Shown here: one piece after another, positions 7,336 to 15,306 of the stretch
How positions within the stretch are numbered: the first letter of the stretch is position 1
Layout: each line of letters starts with the position of its first letter
Assembly (NCBI GenBank): GCA_003280025.1
Contig: QCGD01000001.1
Coordinates: forward strand, 186,001 to 250,000
Direction of reading: 5' to 3'
From: Prochlorococcus sp. AG-363-P06
GTDB taxonomy: Bacteria; Cyanobacteriota; Cyanobacteriia; PCC-6307; Cyanobiaceae
Length of the DNA: 64,000 nucleotides
The notes under the pieces: model-generated
Database searches by the model: none
Told to the model about the DNA's origin: nothing
What the model saw: the letters and a program-made list of their open reading frames with translations, nothing else
Made by a program: the position numbers and the translations under genes

Positions 7336-7488
7336 ATGAAAAAAACAAACTCAAACACTAAAACAAAAACAATCGAAAAGGAAAAAGTTGTTGCAGAAAC
7401 TATCAACGGTAGATTCGCAATGCTTGGTCTTATGGCTGCAATGGGTGCATATCTAACTACTGGACAAATTATTCCTGGTTTCGTTTAA
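7336..7488 (+). CDS. hli: High-light-inducible protein (Hli), tandem copy B
   Basis: 50 aa, differing from copy A only at residue 2 (K for I). Hli core as in copy A. The spacer is duplicated along with the gene, so each copy keeps the same translation-initiation context. Confidence 0.88.
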   Translation: MKKTNSNTKTKTIEKEKVVAETINGRFAMLGLMAAMGAYLTTGQIIPGFV

Positions 7489-7521
7489 CCAAAAAACTTA
7501 AAACAATTAACCACAAATCAA

Positions 7522-7650
7522 ATGAAAAAATTACAACCTGACTACTGGCAAAATGCTGAAATTACTAATGGAAGAATGGCAATGATGGGTTTCTTAGCAG
7601 TAGTAGTAAACTACGGTCTTTTTGGCTGGATAATTCCAGGAATTTTTTAA
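7522..7650 (+). CDS. hli: High-light-inducible protein (Hli), divergent
   Basis: 42 aa, beginning MKKLQPDYWQNAEITNGRMA. The helix has the E-N-R-M pattern but the end is VNYGLFGWIIPGIF rather than TTGQIIPG. Last Hli gene of the cluster; the next ORF starts 1 bp after its stop. Confidence 0.88.
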   Translation: MKKLQPDYWQNAEITNGRMAMMGFLAVVVNYGLFGWIIPGIF

Positions 7651-7651
7651 A

Positions 7652-7882
7652 ATGCTTTTGCTTTCTATACCTTTTTACGATTTTCCATCTTCTCCCTTAC
7701 TAATAACTGGTGCGTTAGGTATTGTGGTGGCACTGGCGGTTTATTTTCTTGCTTATCAAAAATACTTTAATTCCCCCCTCAACAGAGAACTTCAAAAAAA
7801 GAAAAAAGATCTATTGAAGGAGCAAAAAGAAATTAATCAAAAATTAGAAAAAATAGAGCAGGATTTAAAAAATTTAAGATAA
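7652..7882 (+). CDS. Membrane-anchored coiled-coil protein
   Basis: 76 aa. One helix (LLITGALGIVVALAVYFLAY, about 17-36) is followed by a Lys/Glu-rich coiled coil to the end. It starts 1 bp after the last hli stop, so it is probably expressed with the hli genes. Function unknown. Confidence 0.75.
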   Translation: MLLLSIPFYDFPSSPLLITGALGIVVALAVYFLAYQKYFNSPLNRELQKKKKDLLKEQKEINQKLEKIEQDLKNLR

Positions 7883-7886
7883 AAAA

Positions 7887-8066
7887 ATGAATTTAGGACT
7901 TCTCTTTCTCAAAGTTAATACCACAGGAGAAATAACTTTATCTGAATTGGATTGGATTACGAACCATCAATCAGAATTGTCAAGATTAGATATGGCACTA
8001 GTTATAAAAATTGGTCGCTTAATGGATGAAGGAATAGTTGAGATTGATTGTAGATCGCCGGCATAA
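7887..8066 (+). CDS. Small conserved hypothetical protein
   Basis: 59 aa, beginning MNLGLLFLKVNTTGEITLSE; later VIKIGRLMDEGIVEIDCRSP. It starts 4 bp after the previous gene and is followed by a hairpin terminator, marking the end of the hli transcript. Resembles a short winged-helix-like fold, but no family is recognised. Confidence 0.65.
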   Translation: MNLGLLFLKVNTTGEITLSELDWITNHQSELSRLDMALVIKIGRLMDEGIVEIDCRSPA

Positions 8067-8090
8067 ATTCTTAAACATAAAATTTTCATG

Positions 8091-8124
8091 AGCTTGCTGA
8101 TAGGGATATAGGTAAGCTTTTTTT
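8091..8124 (+). terminator. Hairpin terminator after hli operon
   Basis: AGCTTGC and GTAAGCT arms around a TGATAGGGATATAG loop, followed by seven T. The stem, loop and left flank resemble the minus-strand hairpin at 35530-35564, so this may be a conserved RNA element rather than only a terminator. Confidence 0.7.
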
Positions 8125-8228
8125 ATGTCATCTTTAAAGATCGTGAACATTCTCTAGAGTGTTTTTGAGAACCCTTTCAATGACTCAAGGCTGAAAAAGC
8201 TAAAATTAATTTAAAAGATTTGAGAATA

Positions 8229-8612
8229 ATGGGAATAATTAGCCTACTAATTTCTTTAATAAGTATTCCATTTTCAGCTTATGGAGCTTTACAAACCACA
8301 ATCATCCAAAGATGCTATGACGGCGATACCTGTACAGCAATTGATGGAGAAAAAATAAGACTTGCTTGTATAGATACTCCAGAATTAAAAGGTAGGAGAG
8401 CTGATCCTATTCCAGCTAAAAAAGCGAGAAATTTTCTAAATGATTTATTAGTTAATGAAGAAGTTTATATTAAAAGAATTACTAATGACAGATATGGGAG
8501 AACAGTTGCTGAGTTATATAAAAACGATATTAATGTTCAAGAACTAATTGTTTTAAAAGGATATGGAAAGATTTATAAAAGATATGCAGATCAATGTGAA
8601 TGGACTAGATAA
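8229..8612 (+). CDS. Secreted thermonuclease-like (SNase) protein
   Basis: 127 aa. A signal peptide (ISLLISLISIPFSAYG) is followed by a staphylococcal-nuclease fold. Visible motifs are RCYDGDTC, IRLACIDTPE and the YGRTVAELY strand, covering the Asp, Arg and Glu positions of the calcium-dependent site. It probably degrades nucleic acid in the periplasm or outside the cell. ATG at 8229 chosen over TTG at 8220. Not obviously in an operon. Confidence 0.85.
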   Translation: MGIISLLISLISIPFSAYGALQTTIIQRCYDGDTCTAIDGEKIRLACIDTPELKGRRADPIPAKKARNFLNDLLVNEEVYIKRITNDRYGRTVAELYKNDINVQELIVLKGYGKIYKRYADQCEWTR

Positions 8613-9103
8613 TTAAATTAATAGCTTAATTACCCAATAAGACTTTAATCATGGAATTATTTTTAGCATTAGGATGATACAGATAGTCTTATTAATTAGA
8701 TTAACCCTACTTTTAATGTAAGAGAGTATTCCAAGTTGGGTTCAACAATTCAATAGAAATAATTCAACTCTTTGAGCTTTGGTATTGACGTAATGGGAAC
8801 GATGACAGTAATCATTTACTTAGATAAAAGATGATAAAAGCAACACTATTTCACTAACTCGCATTACAGTCGATCTAAAATTGAAAGGATAAACTTCATT
8901 TTTATTAATGGATTTATAAGGTCGCAAAAATAAAGAAGAATTAGAAAAAAAATTATATTTTAATTAGAAAGATCAGATAACAAACTCTAGAGTTTCCATA
9001 ATGTTTAATAAATAAATTTAATTAGTTATCTTATAAAAACTTTACATTTTTTTTGTGAATTCTAAAAAAATATGCTATTAAATTAACCTTGAACTTAAAA
9101 GTC
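8613..9103. other. Intergenic, no gene seen
   Basis: Nearly 500 bp of AT-rich DNA. Only ORFs below 20 codons occur, and there is no hairpin with a T-run. It may hold the promoter for the gene at 9104. Confidence 0.5.
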
Positions 9104-9295
9104 ATGAGAAAGAAACCAACAAACTCATCTCAACGTAAAACTACTCTTAAGTGGAACATAAATGGAGAGCTATCTTCTATTGATATGGCAAGAATAATTA
9201 ATGCTCTCTCAGTCAAAGAATTAAGCGAGTGTGAGCTTGCATGCAATAGAGTTCATAGAGATAAAAAAAATTTAAATCTTGGTATGTGGTGGTAA
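9104..9295 (+). CDS. RKTTLKWN-family microprotein, copy 1
   Basis: 63 aa. Pattern QRKTTLKWNINGELSSIDMA, then ELSECELAC, with a C-terminal extension ending MWW. It is clearly paralogous to the 50-aa protein at 40738-40890. Two cysteines spaced C-x3-C are conserved between the copies. Function unknown. Confidence 0.75.
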   Translation: MRKKPTNSSQRKTTLKWNINGELSSIDMARIINALSVKELSECELACNRVHRDKKNLNLGMWW

Positions 9296-9411
9296 ATATG
9301 CGGGTTTAAAATATACAAAAAAAATTATTACATAGTATCTAAATAGAGTATTTGTCCTCTATTCAAAGCATTTTATCTCTCATAAATTAATCTCACTTTT
9401 AAGTGGTCGAC

Positions 9412-9561
9412 ATGACAACATTTAGAGATAAACATTTTAAGAATAAACTAGATCCAAAAGCTGCTTATTATGATTGAATTAGAAGCTGTGAATTAAAAAC
9501 TTCTACTGAACAAGGTGTAGAAAATTGTGTTATTAAATGCACAAGATCTTTGCCAGTATAA
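9412..9561 (+). pseudogene. Microprotein gene with in-frame TGA
   Basis: From ATG at 9412: FRDKHFKNKLDPKAAYYD, then TGA at 9475-9477, then IRSCELKTSTEQGVENC, VIKCTRSLPV and TAA. The two halves read as one 49-residue Cys protein in which TGA replaces a single codon, most simply TGG (Trp). A GAGGGG tract follows the stop. Confidence 0.5.
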
Positions 9562-9592
9562 GAGGGGTTTTTAATTTGAGAGTCTTTTTTGA

Positions 9593-9630
9593 TCCTTAAT
9601 CCGTACAATTTTGTTCCTCTAACCGCACAA
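9593..9630 (+). promoter_or_regulatory. Paired CCGTA direct-repeat element (copy 2)
   Basis: ATCCGTACA and AACCGCACA about 21 bp apart with a T-rich spacer, matching the element at 1911-1950 at roughly three quarters of positions by eye. A further single CCGTACTA lies near 9770, ahead of the two-gene cassette. Confidence 0.3.
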
Positions 9631-9693
9631 ATAAAACTTGAGATTAACTATTCGAATAAATTAGAACATAAGTGTATTCAAGAGGTAAGTCTT

Positions 9694-9756
9694 ATGGCAC
9701 TAAAAGAGAAAATAACTATTCAAACGCTTGCACTTTTTAAGTATTTTTACGCTTGA
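9694..9756 (+). CDS. Possible 20-aa leader peptide
   Basis: MALKEKITIQTLALFKYFYA with GAGGT 7 bp upstream. Too short to call with confidence; it sits between the CCGTA element and the cassette, so it could be a leader ORF or a truncated gene. Confidence 0.25.
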   Translation: MALKEKITIQTLALFKYFYA

Positions 9757-9810
9757 TATTTATATATCATCCGTACTAAAGCATGGTCAGATATAAAGGA
9801 GGACAAGCAA

Positions 9811-9912
9811 ATGAATAGTTTAAGTATAGAGATTCTATTTTGGACAATTTTAATTTCTTATCTAGGATTAAGATTTTCCCAAACTTGGTATAGATTCAAA
9901 AAACAGTATTAA
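9811..9912 (+). CDS. 33-aa membrane peptide, cassette copy 1
   Basis: MNSLSIEILFWTILISYLGL plus a basic tail ending FKKQY. A strong AAAGGAGG site lies 9 bp upstream. It is homologous to the 33-aa peptide at 36497-36598 (ELVFWLIFLTYL ... KKGYKQQY). In both places it is directly followed by a CLVYCD-type gene. Confidence 0.65.
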   Translation: MNSLSIEILFWTILISYLGLRFSQTWYRFKKQY

Positions 9913-9925
9913 TTAGGAGATAAAA

Positions 9926-10072
9926 ATGAAACTACAAACACAATTCACAGTTCCAAACAAAGAGCTGAATGATCTTGATTATGTCAACAAAGTAGAAGTT
10001 TCAGAATAAACTTTTAAGAAAGAATGTCTAGATTATCCAACTAAAGAAGATTGTTTAGTTTGTTGCGACTGA
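9926..10072 (+). pseudogene. CLVYCD-family gene with in-frame TAA, cassette copy 1
   Basis: Frame: MKLQTQFTVPNKELNDLDYV, NKVEVSE, TAA (10007-10009), then TFKKECLDYPTKEDCLVCCD and TGA. The 49-aa homolog at 36331-36480 aligns across the stop with near-equal length (F..PNK near the start, C..P...CLV.CD at the end), placing the TAA opposite a Ser. It is either a disabled copy or encodes only the 27-aa N-terminal part. Confidence 0.6.
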
Positions 10073-10147
10073 CTATTCATTAATCGTTTTTTAATAGCTT
10101 ATAAATTCTAAAAAATATTCATAAATTTATTAATGAGAGGTTGAACT

Positions 10148-10666
10148 ATGAAATTAAAATTCTTGCCAACAACTATTTTTAAAGAGACTCCAAAAGTGAC
10201 ATTCTTTGATGCAGCCTTGGAGGGATCTAATGGTTGCGATGTAGTAATTCACTCTGAAGAAGCCATATCTCCTCCTAATGATTTCAATGATGAACAATAT
10301 TATGTGCATAATCATCAAATTGATCACAATTTAGTTCTTACTGGTGAGCGGAAATTTATTTTGATAAATCCAACTTGGGACGAGCCTCATCATGTGATTT
10401 ATCTCAATAGAGAAATGGGAGCACTAGAAATTCCAATTGGTACTTATCACAGGTCAATTTCGGGCAAAGAAGGAAGTATTGTATTAAATCAACCTATCAG
10501 GGATAAATTTTTTGATCCAGCTAAAGAATTCATCCCTCAAAAACTCAACAAATTAGAACTAATTAAAGCAAGAAAAAGTCCACCTGTTTATTGGATTGTG
10601 GAAAATGATCAAATTAAAAGATTAAGGTTTAATCATTCAGAAAGAAAAGCTGCAATATTCAACTAA
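10148..10666 (+). CDS. Cupin-like protein, unknown
   Basis: 172 aa. The central part has a cupin-like arrangement: a His-rich strand (YYVHNHQIDHNLVLTG), then DEPHHVIYL, then a Gly/Pro turn (EIPIGTYHRS). These could bind a metal. AGAGGT precedes the ATG. Enzymatic role unknown; mannose-6-phosphate isomerase-like folds are an alternative. Confidence 0.7.
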   Translation: MKLKFLPTTIFKETPKVTFFDAALEGSNGCDVVIHSEEAISPPNDFNDEQYYVHNHQIDHNLVLTGERKFILINPTWDEPHHVIYLNREMGALEIPIGTYHRSISGKEGSIVLNQPIRDKFFDPAKEFIPQKLNKLELIKARKSPPVYWIVENDQIKRLRFNHSERKAAIFN

Positions 10667-10714
10667 AAAAATAATTCAACTACTTTCCCATTGAATTTAA
10701 AGAGGATTTTTACT

Positions 10715-12106
10715 ATGAAAAAAAGAGTTATTGTTCTTGACACAAATGTCTTATTACATGATCCCGAATCACCTCTTCATTTTGCTAATGAAAATGTTGT
10801 CATCCCAATTCAAGTAGTTGAAGAGGTTGATAGATTCAAACGCGATCCTGGAGAGAAAGGCCGTAATGCCAGAAGAGTTTCTAGATTATTAGATAGTCTC
10901 AGAGAGAAAGGTAATCTTTCTTCGGGTGTAAAAATTAATAATAAGTTTGAAGGGACAATAAAAGTTGCATTTTGCAGAAAAGAGACCACTGATAGATTGC
11001 CCTCAGAACTTAGTGACAGTAGTGGAGATAATAAAATTTTAGCTGTCGCTCTTGAAGAAAAAAATACCAAAATCTTATCAGACTTTCCAGAAGTAGTACT
11101 TATATCAAAAGATACTAATTTGCGAATCAAGGCCGATGCAGTTGGTCTCAAAGCAGAAGACTATAGTAAAGATAAGGTCTCTTTAGATAATTTAGAAAAA
11201 GGTTTTAGGGAAATAAGTTCTAATTCAGATGAGATAAATAAGATTCAAAAAGATGGTTTTATTTATTTAAGAGATATTAAATCAAAATTTGAACCATCTT
11301 TAGTAAATAATGAGGGCGTAATCTTAAAAGATAATTTAAAAGAAAATCATACTTATTTAACTAGATATGATCAATCTGAGAAAAAGTTAGTAGGTCTAAA
11401 TTATTTAAGAAGATCAAATTTAGGTAAAGTAAAACCTAAGAATCTAGAACAAAGTTTTGCTTTGGATTTGCTACTAGATCCTAAAGTTCAATTAGTAAGT
11501 CTTGTCGGGAAAGCTGGAACAGGTAAAACTTTACTTGCTTTGGCAGTTGGACTTCATCAAGTTGCAGATGAAAACCTATACGATAGATTATTAGTATCTA
11601 GACCACCAATACCTTTAGGGAAAGAATTAGGCTATCTACCCGGTAGTCTTGATGAGAAATTAGCTCCTTGGATGAAACCAATCATTGATAATTTAGATTA
11701 TTTAACAAGTCCAAAATCGAATAAAAATGGAAAAAAAATTGATCGTAAAGAAAGAGATATCAACTCTAAAAACTCATGGGAAGATTTGAGAGGTATGGGT
11801 CTACTGGAAGTAGAAGCAATAAATTACATTAGAGGAAGATCAATTCCCCATCAATTCATTCTTATTGATGAAGCACAAAATTTAACACCTTTAGAAGTTA
11901 AAACTATTGTTACCAGAGCTGGAGAAGGAACTAAGATTGTTTTTACTGGCGATCCTAATCAAATAGATCATCCTTATCTTGATTCTGATAGTAATGGTTT
12001 GACTTGGTTAGCAAAAAAATTGCATGGACAGAAAATAATTGGACACATCACTTTATCTCAAGGAGAAAGGAGTGATTTAGCAGAATTAGCGGCGGATCTT
12101 TTATAG
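10715..12106 (+). CDS. PIN-domain/PhoH-family ATPase
   Basis: 463 aa. An N-terminal PIN domain (VLDTNVLLHDP at about 6-16, acidic residues further on) is fused to a PhoH-type P-loop ATPase with Walker A GKAGTGKT (about 267-274) and Walker B ILIDEAQN (about 381). PIN-PhoH proteins are RNA helicase/ribonuclease types in the bacteria where they have been studied. The ATG at 10715 has AGAGGA upstream; the TTG at 10691 is not needed. Confidence 0.92.
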   Translation: MKKRVIVLDTNVLLHDPESPLHFANENVVIPIQVVEEVDRFKRDPGEKGRNARRVSRLLDSLREKGNLSSGVKINNKFEGTIKVAFCRKETTDRLPSELSDSSGDNKILAVALEEKNTKILSDFPEVVLISKDTNLRIKADAVGLKAEDYSKDKVSLDNLEKGFREISSNSDEINKIQKDGFIYLRDIKSKFEPSLVNNEGVILKDNLKENHTYLTRYDQSEKKLVGLNYLRRSNLGKVKPKNLEQSFALDLLLDPKVQLVSLVGKAGTGKTLLALAVGLHQVADENLYDRLLVSRPPIPLGKELGYLPGSLDEKLAPWMKPIIDNLDYLTSPKSNKNGKKIDRKERDINSKNSWEDLRGMGLLEVEAINYIRGRSIPHQFILIDEAQNLTPLEVKTIVTRAGEGTKIVFTGDPNQIDHPYLDSDSNGLTWLAKKLHGQKIIGHITLSQGERSDLAELAADLL

Positions 12107-12142
12107 AAAAAAATTCAATAATTAACATTAAAAATTCAAAAA

Positions 12143-13039
12143 ATGGAGAAAAAAATGAACGGCAAATTTAAATATACTTTTGAAAAAGAAAGAAGTAACG
12201 AGGTTGAATTAGTTGCTAGTAATTTAGAAGCAATTTTAAAATCTAGTACTTATAAACTTGCTCACGAAGATATAAATTTATTGAATACTGATGAAATGCG
12301 AGGGGTCAGGATGCTCCTTGAAATAACAAAGCCTGAGCAGATACTTGAAAAAGAAAAGATAATTTCAACTGTAATTGTTTTTGGGGGTGTCCACATATCA
12401 GAAGAAATTACATCCAAAAGAAGGTTAGATGATGCGGTCAAACTTCTTTCAAGCAATCCTACATCTAAATCTTTAAAGGTCACTATCAAGAAATTAAAAA
12501 ATTTGCACTCCCTCTCACATTATTATTCTTCAGCTAGAGAGTTATCGAAATTAATCTCGCTAGATAGTAAAACAAAAAGTCCTAATGCTCATGTCATAGT
12601 TACTGGTGGGGGACCAGGGATTATGGAAGCAGCTAACAGAGGGGCATTTGATGCTGACTGTAAGTCTATTGGATTAAATATAAGCCTCCCAAATGAACAA
12701 CACCCTAATTCTTTTATTACACCAGGATTATGTTTTAAATTTAATTATTTTGCTATGAGGAAATTTCATTTCGTTATGAGATCTACTGCTGCAGTTTTTT
12801 TCCCAGGAGGATTTGGAACTTTAGATGAATTATTTGAATTATTAACATTAAGACAGACCGGGATGAAGAAGAACATTCCAATAATTTTATTTGGCAGAAG
12901 CTATTGGGAAAAGGTAATTAATTTTCAATTCTTATCTGATATGGGGTTAATTGGAGAGAATGATTTGTCTATTTTTCAATACGCTGATACAGCAACTGAG
13001 GCTTGGCACTTAATAAAACAAAATAGCAAAAAGGATTAA
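12143..13039 (+). CDS. LOG-family protein (nucleotide monophosphate nucleosidase type)
   Basis: About 298 aa from MEKKMNGK (a second ATG lies 4 codons in). It carries the family motifs GGGPGIMEAANRGA and PGGFGTLDELFE. LOG proteins release the base from nucleoside 5'-monophosphates and are often mis-annotated as lysine decarboxylases. The N-terminal 100 residues are the longer form. Same strand as the PhoH gene with a 36-bp gap. Confidence 0.9.
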   Translation: MEKKMNGKFKYTFEKERSNEVELVASNLEAILKSSTYKLAHEDINLLNTDEMRGVRMLLEITKPEQILEKEKIISTVIVFGGVHISEEITSKRRLDDAVKLLSSNPTSKSLKVTIKKLKNLHSLSHYYSSARELSKLISLDSKTKSPNAHVIVTGGGPGIMEAANRGAFDADCKSIGLNISLPNEQHPNSFITPGLCFKFNYFAMRKFHFVMRSTAAVFFPGGFGTLDELFELLTLRQTGMKKNIPIILFGRSYWEKVINFQFLSDMGLIGENDLSIFQYADTATEAWHLIKQNSKKD

Positions 13040-13097
13040 ATAAACCGCTTAATAATTGCACTGATTTCGTTAGTTTTTAATTTCTTTGCTATAAATT

Positions 13098-13190
13098 AGT
13101 TGAGGCCTCTCTTCTGGTGTCAAAAAGAGCAGGCATTCTTTTCTCCTCCACTTTTGAAGTGCAGCCAACTCCAAATAAAAGAGTTTTGAG
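13098..13190 (-). pseudogene. Fragment of a DUF3721 lipoprotein gene
   Basis: The minus strand reads GVGCTSKVEEKRMPALFDTR then REAS, matching VGCTSKVEETKTPALFDTRR of the intact lipoprotein at 28350-28610, also at DNA level. It stops before the Cys-rich DUF3721 motif and lacks a proper signal peptide. A truncated duplicate upstream of the porin. Confidence 0.6.
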
Positions 13191-13297
13191 GAATAATGCA
13201 GATAATCTAAAATTTTTATTCAAAGGAGTTGCCGATGGCCGAATTGATATTAGTATTAGCTTGCTAGGCAATCTAGATCACCTAGAAATTGTATTTA

Positions 13298-14455
13298 ATG
13301 AAGTTTTCTCCTCAGAAATTATTTGTTCCTGCATTTGTTGGAACACTTATGCCTCTTGCTATTCATGCAGGAGGAATGAATCATCATGATCATCATATGC
13401 ATGATGATTCTAATATGAATATGACTGACTCTTTCCCATCAACGATGTTTATGGGAAAGAGCACGTTTGTTTTGGGAGGCGTTGATGGTTCAACTAGAAC
13501 AGATGCTCTACTTTTTAACTACGACTTAAAGTTAATGGGCATGACTAGCTTTACAGGGAAAGACATGTTGATGACCGCTATTCGTGCTGGTAATTTTAAT
13601 ATGATGGATCCCTTTGGGATGAATGGAGAGTCTAGGCTAGATACAGCATTTAATAGTAATGACCGTCTTGAAGTTCATAAGCTGTTTTATAGATTTCCTG
13701 TAAGTGATAATTTCACATTTACTTTTGGTCCTAAACTTCGTCAAGATGATTTACTTGGCGTTAAGCCTGCTTCTTATCCAGATGGTGAAGGCATTTTATT
13801 TGTTCTAAATCAGGCTGGTGCTAATGATACCTATTCAAAAAGAATGGGAGCAGGAGCAGGAGTTATTTATTCTAAAGATAAATTCATAGCTAGCACTGTT
13901 CTCGTTTCAGAAGATGCTGAGTCTAATCAAGGAATTTTAACTAAAGAAGGAAGAGACAACATTACTACACAGCTTGCATTGGTAGATGATTCTTATACTC
14001 TCGCCTTTGCTTATACACATTCTGATGGTGGAAATACAGATAATATTCCTGATGCGAATGATTATTCATCTTATGGAATAAATGGTACTTACAATTTCTT
14101 GAATCAGTCAGATTTCTTCTTCCCTTCTTCAATAAGTGCTGGCTTTGGATGGAAGAATCCAGATAATCATGATGATCCAGATACAGCTGCAAATTCTGTT
14201 GAGGATGGTAATACATGGACAATTGCGATGCACTGGGAAAATGCATTTAAAGAAGACAATAACTTAGGATTCGCTATTGGAACAGCGGAAACCCATAGGG
14301 ATGACACTGGTTATGATAATCCTTTAGCATGGGAGACTTTTTACCAGATGCAAATTAACGACAGTATTTCAATTACACCCTCAATCTTTTCAGTTCAGAA
14401 GGATGGAGCTGATGATGTAAGAGGAGTTTTAGTTAAAACTAGTTTTAAATTCTAA
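13298..14455 (+). CDS. Porin-like outer-membrane beta-barrel without SLH domain
   Basis: 385 aa. A signal peptide (KLFVPAFVGTLMPLAIHAGG) is followed by a Met/His-rich segment (MNHHDHHMHDDSNMNM) and then beta-strands ending in the C-terminal aromatic TSFKF typical of outer-membrane proteins. The barrel resembles cyanobacterial OprB/Som porins, but the usual N-terminal SLH domain and coiled coil are absent. The His/Met segment may bind copper or another metal. ATG at 13298 chosen over TTG at 13289. Confidence 0.8.
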   Translation: MKFSPQKLFVPAFVGTLMPLAIHAGGMNHHDHHMHDDSNMNMTDSFPSTMFMGKSTFVLGGVDGSTRTDALLFNYDLKLMGMTSFTGKDMLMTAIRAGNFNMMDPFGMNGESRLDTAFNSNDRLEVHKLFYRFPVSDNFTFTFGPKLRQDDLLGVKPASYPDGEGILFVLNQAGANDTYSKRMGAGAGVIYSKDKFIASTVLVSEDAESNQGILTKEGRDNITTQLALVDDSYTLAFAYTHSDGGNTDNIPDANDYSSYGINGTYNFLNQSDFFFPSSISAGFGWKNPDNHDDPDTAANSVEDGNTWTIAMHWENAFKEDNNLGFAIGTAETHRDDTGYDNPLAWETFYQMQINDSISITPSIFSVQKDGADDVRGVLVKTSFKF

Positions 14456-14591
14456 GTAAGAAGAAAATCTATTCGGGAAATTTCGGAAATTTTGTAAGTG
14501 TATAAAATGATTCTATTTTGATATACCTTAAGAATAAATAATCGGGTTATTATATAAATGATTACATGTTCATTTATTAGTTGATTTTCAT

Positions 14592-15209
14592 ATGAAAAGG
14601 ACTCAACTTAATATCAATATTGATCCAAATCTTTTAAAAGAAATAAAAGCAAGTGCAAGAAAATCAGGGAAATCTTTAGTTGATTATGTAAATGATTTTT
14701 TTAGAAGTCATCTACATCATTATGTAGATAGTGATCTAGAAATGAGATTAAGTAATTATGAAAAGAGACTGAAAGTTATAGAAGAACATATGCTTTTAGA
14801 TATAAAGCAAAATAAACAGATCTCAGATTTTACCCCTCAAGAAGCAGAGAATTTTAACGATTTTGTTAAAGCTATTTTCAAAAAAGAAGTCAAGAGAAAA
14901 CAATATAATTCCACAGCAGATGCTTGGCATGACCTTGTGAGTCATTTGAATTGCTTTGATAAATGGAATGAAAGATCTTCACTTAGATTAAAAGAGGTTC
15001 TTTTTTTTGATCATGGAGATGCACTTAATTCTGATGAAATGAATTCTTTTAAGGAAAGTGAAATGTGTCCTTCTCCTATAAGAACAGGAATAATTAATTG
15101 GATTAACAATTCAGAAAAAGGACAATGTTGTTGTTCTAATACTAATTTCCCTTCAGAAAAACTTATCCGTGAAAAGGGCGCACTAGTGATTAGTGATGAA
15201 TCTATTTAG
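14592..15209 (+). CDS. Ribbon-helix-helix-like protein with Cys-rich C-terminus
   Basis: 205 aa. Residues 1-50 (LNINIDPNLLKEIKASARKS, then DYVNDFFRSHL) fit a ribbon-helix-helix DNA-binding fold. The rest is a helical region and a Cys cluster (KGQCCCSN). No toxin-type partner is adjacent. Possibly a regulator; not identified further. Confidence 0.65.
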   Translation: MKRTQLNINIDPNLLKEIKASARKSGKSLVDYVNDFFRSHLHHYVDSDLEMRLSNYEKRLKVIEEHMLLDIKQNKQISDFTPQEAENFNDFVKAIFKKEVKRKQYNSTADAWHDLVSHLNCFDKWNERSSLRLKEVLFFDHGDALNSDEMNSFKESEMCPSPIRTGIINWINNSEKGQCCCSNTNFPSEKLIREKGALVISDESI

Positions 15210-15306
15210 GAAAGTCTTCTTTAAATCTATACTTAATTAACTTTGAAGTTAGGAATATTTTCTTACTTATTTTAGAGGTTATAAATTTATTGAACTAGTT
15301 AGCGTT

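Larger units (their letters stand above)
7150..7521 (+). repeat. 186-bp perfect tandem duplication
   Basis: Two units, 7150-7335 and 7336-7521. By eye the only difference is codon 2 (ATA versus AAA). Each unit holds a whole Hli gene plus the spacer before the next ATG. The identity of third-codon positions and spacer implies a very recent event or ongoing conversion. Confidence 0.85.

Noticed and set aside
6681-7521. CRISPR array or phage repeat
   Set aside because: The repeated units are complete hli genes with spacers; there are only two units and no regularly spaced short repeats or cas genes.
14592-15209. Antitoxin of a toxin-antitoxin pair
   Set aside because: The N-terminus looks like ribbon-helix-helix, but no toxin-type gene is adjacent and the 205-aa length is unusual for an antitoxin.
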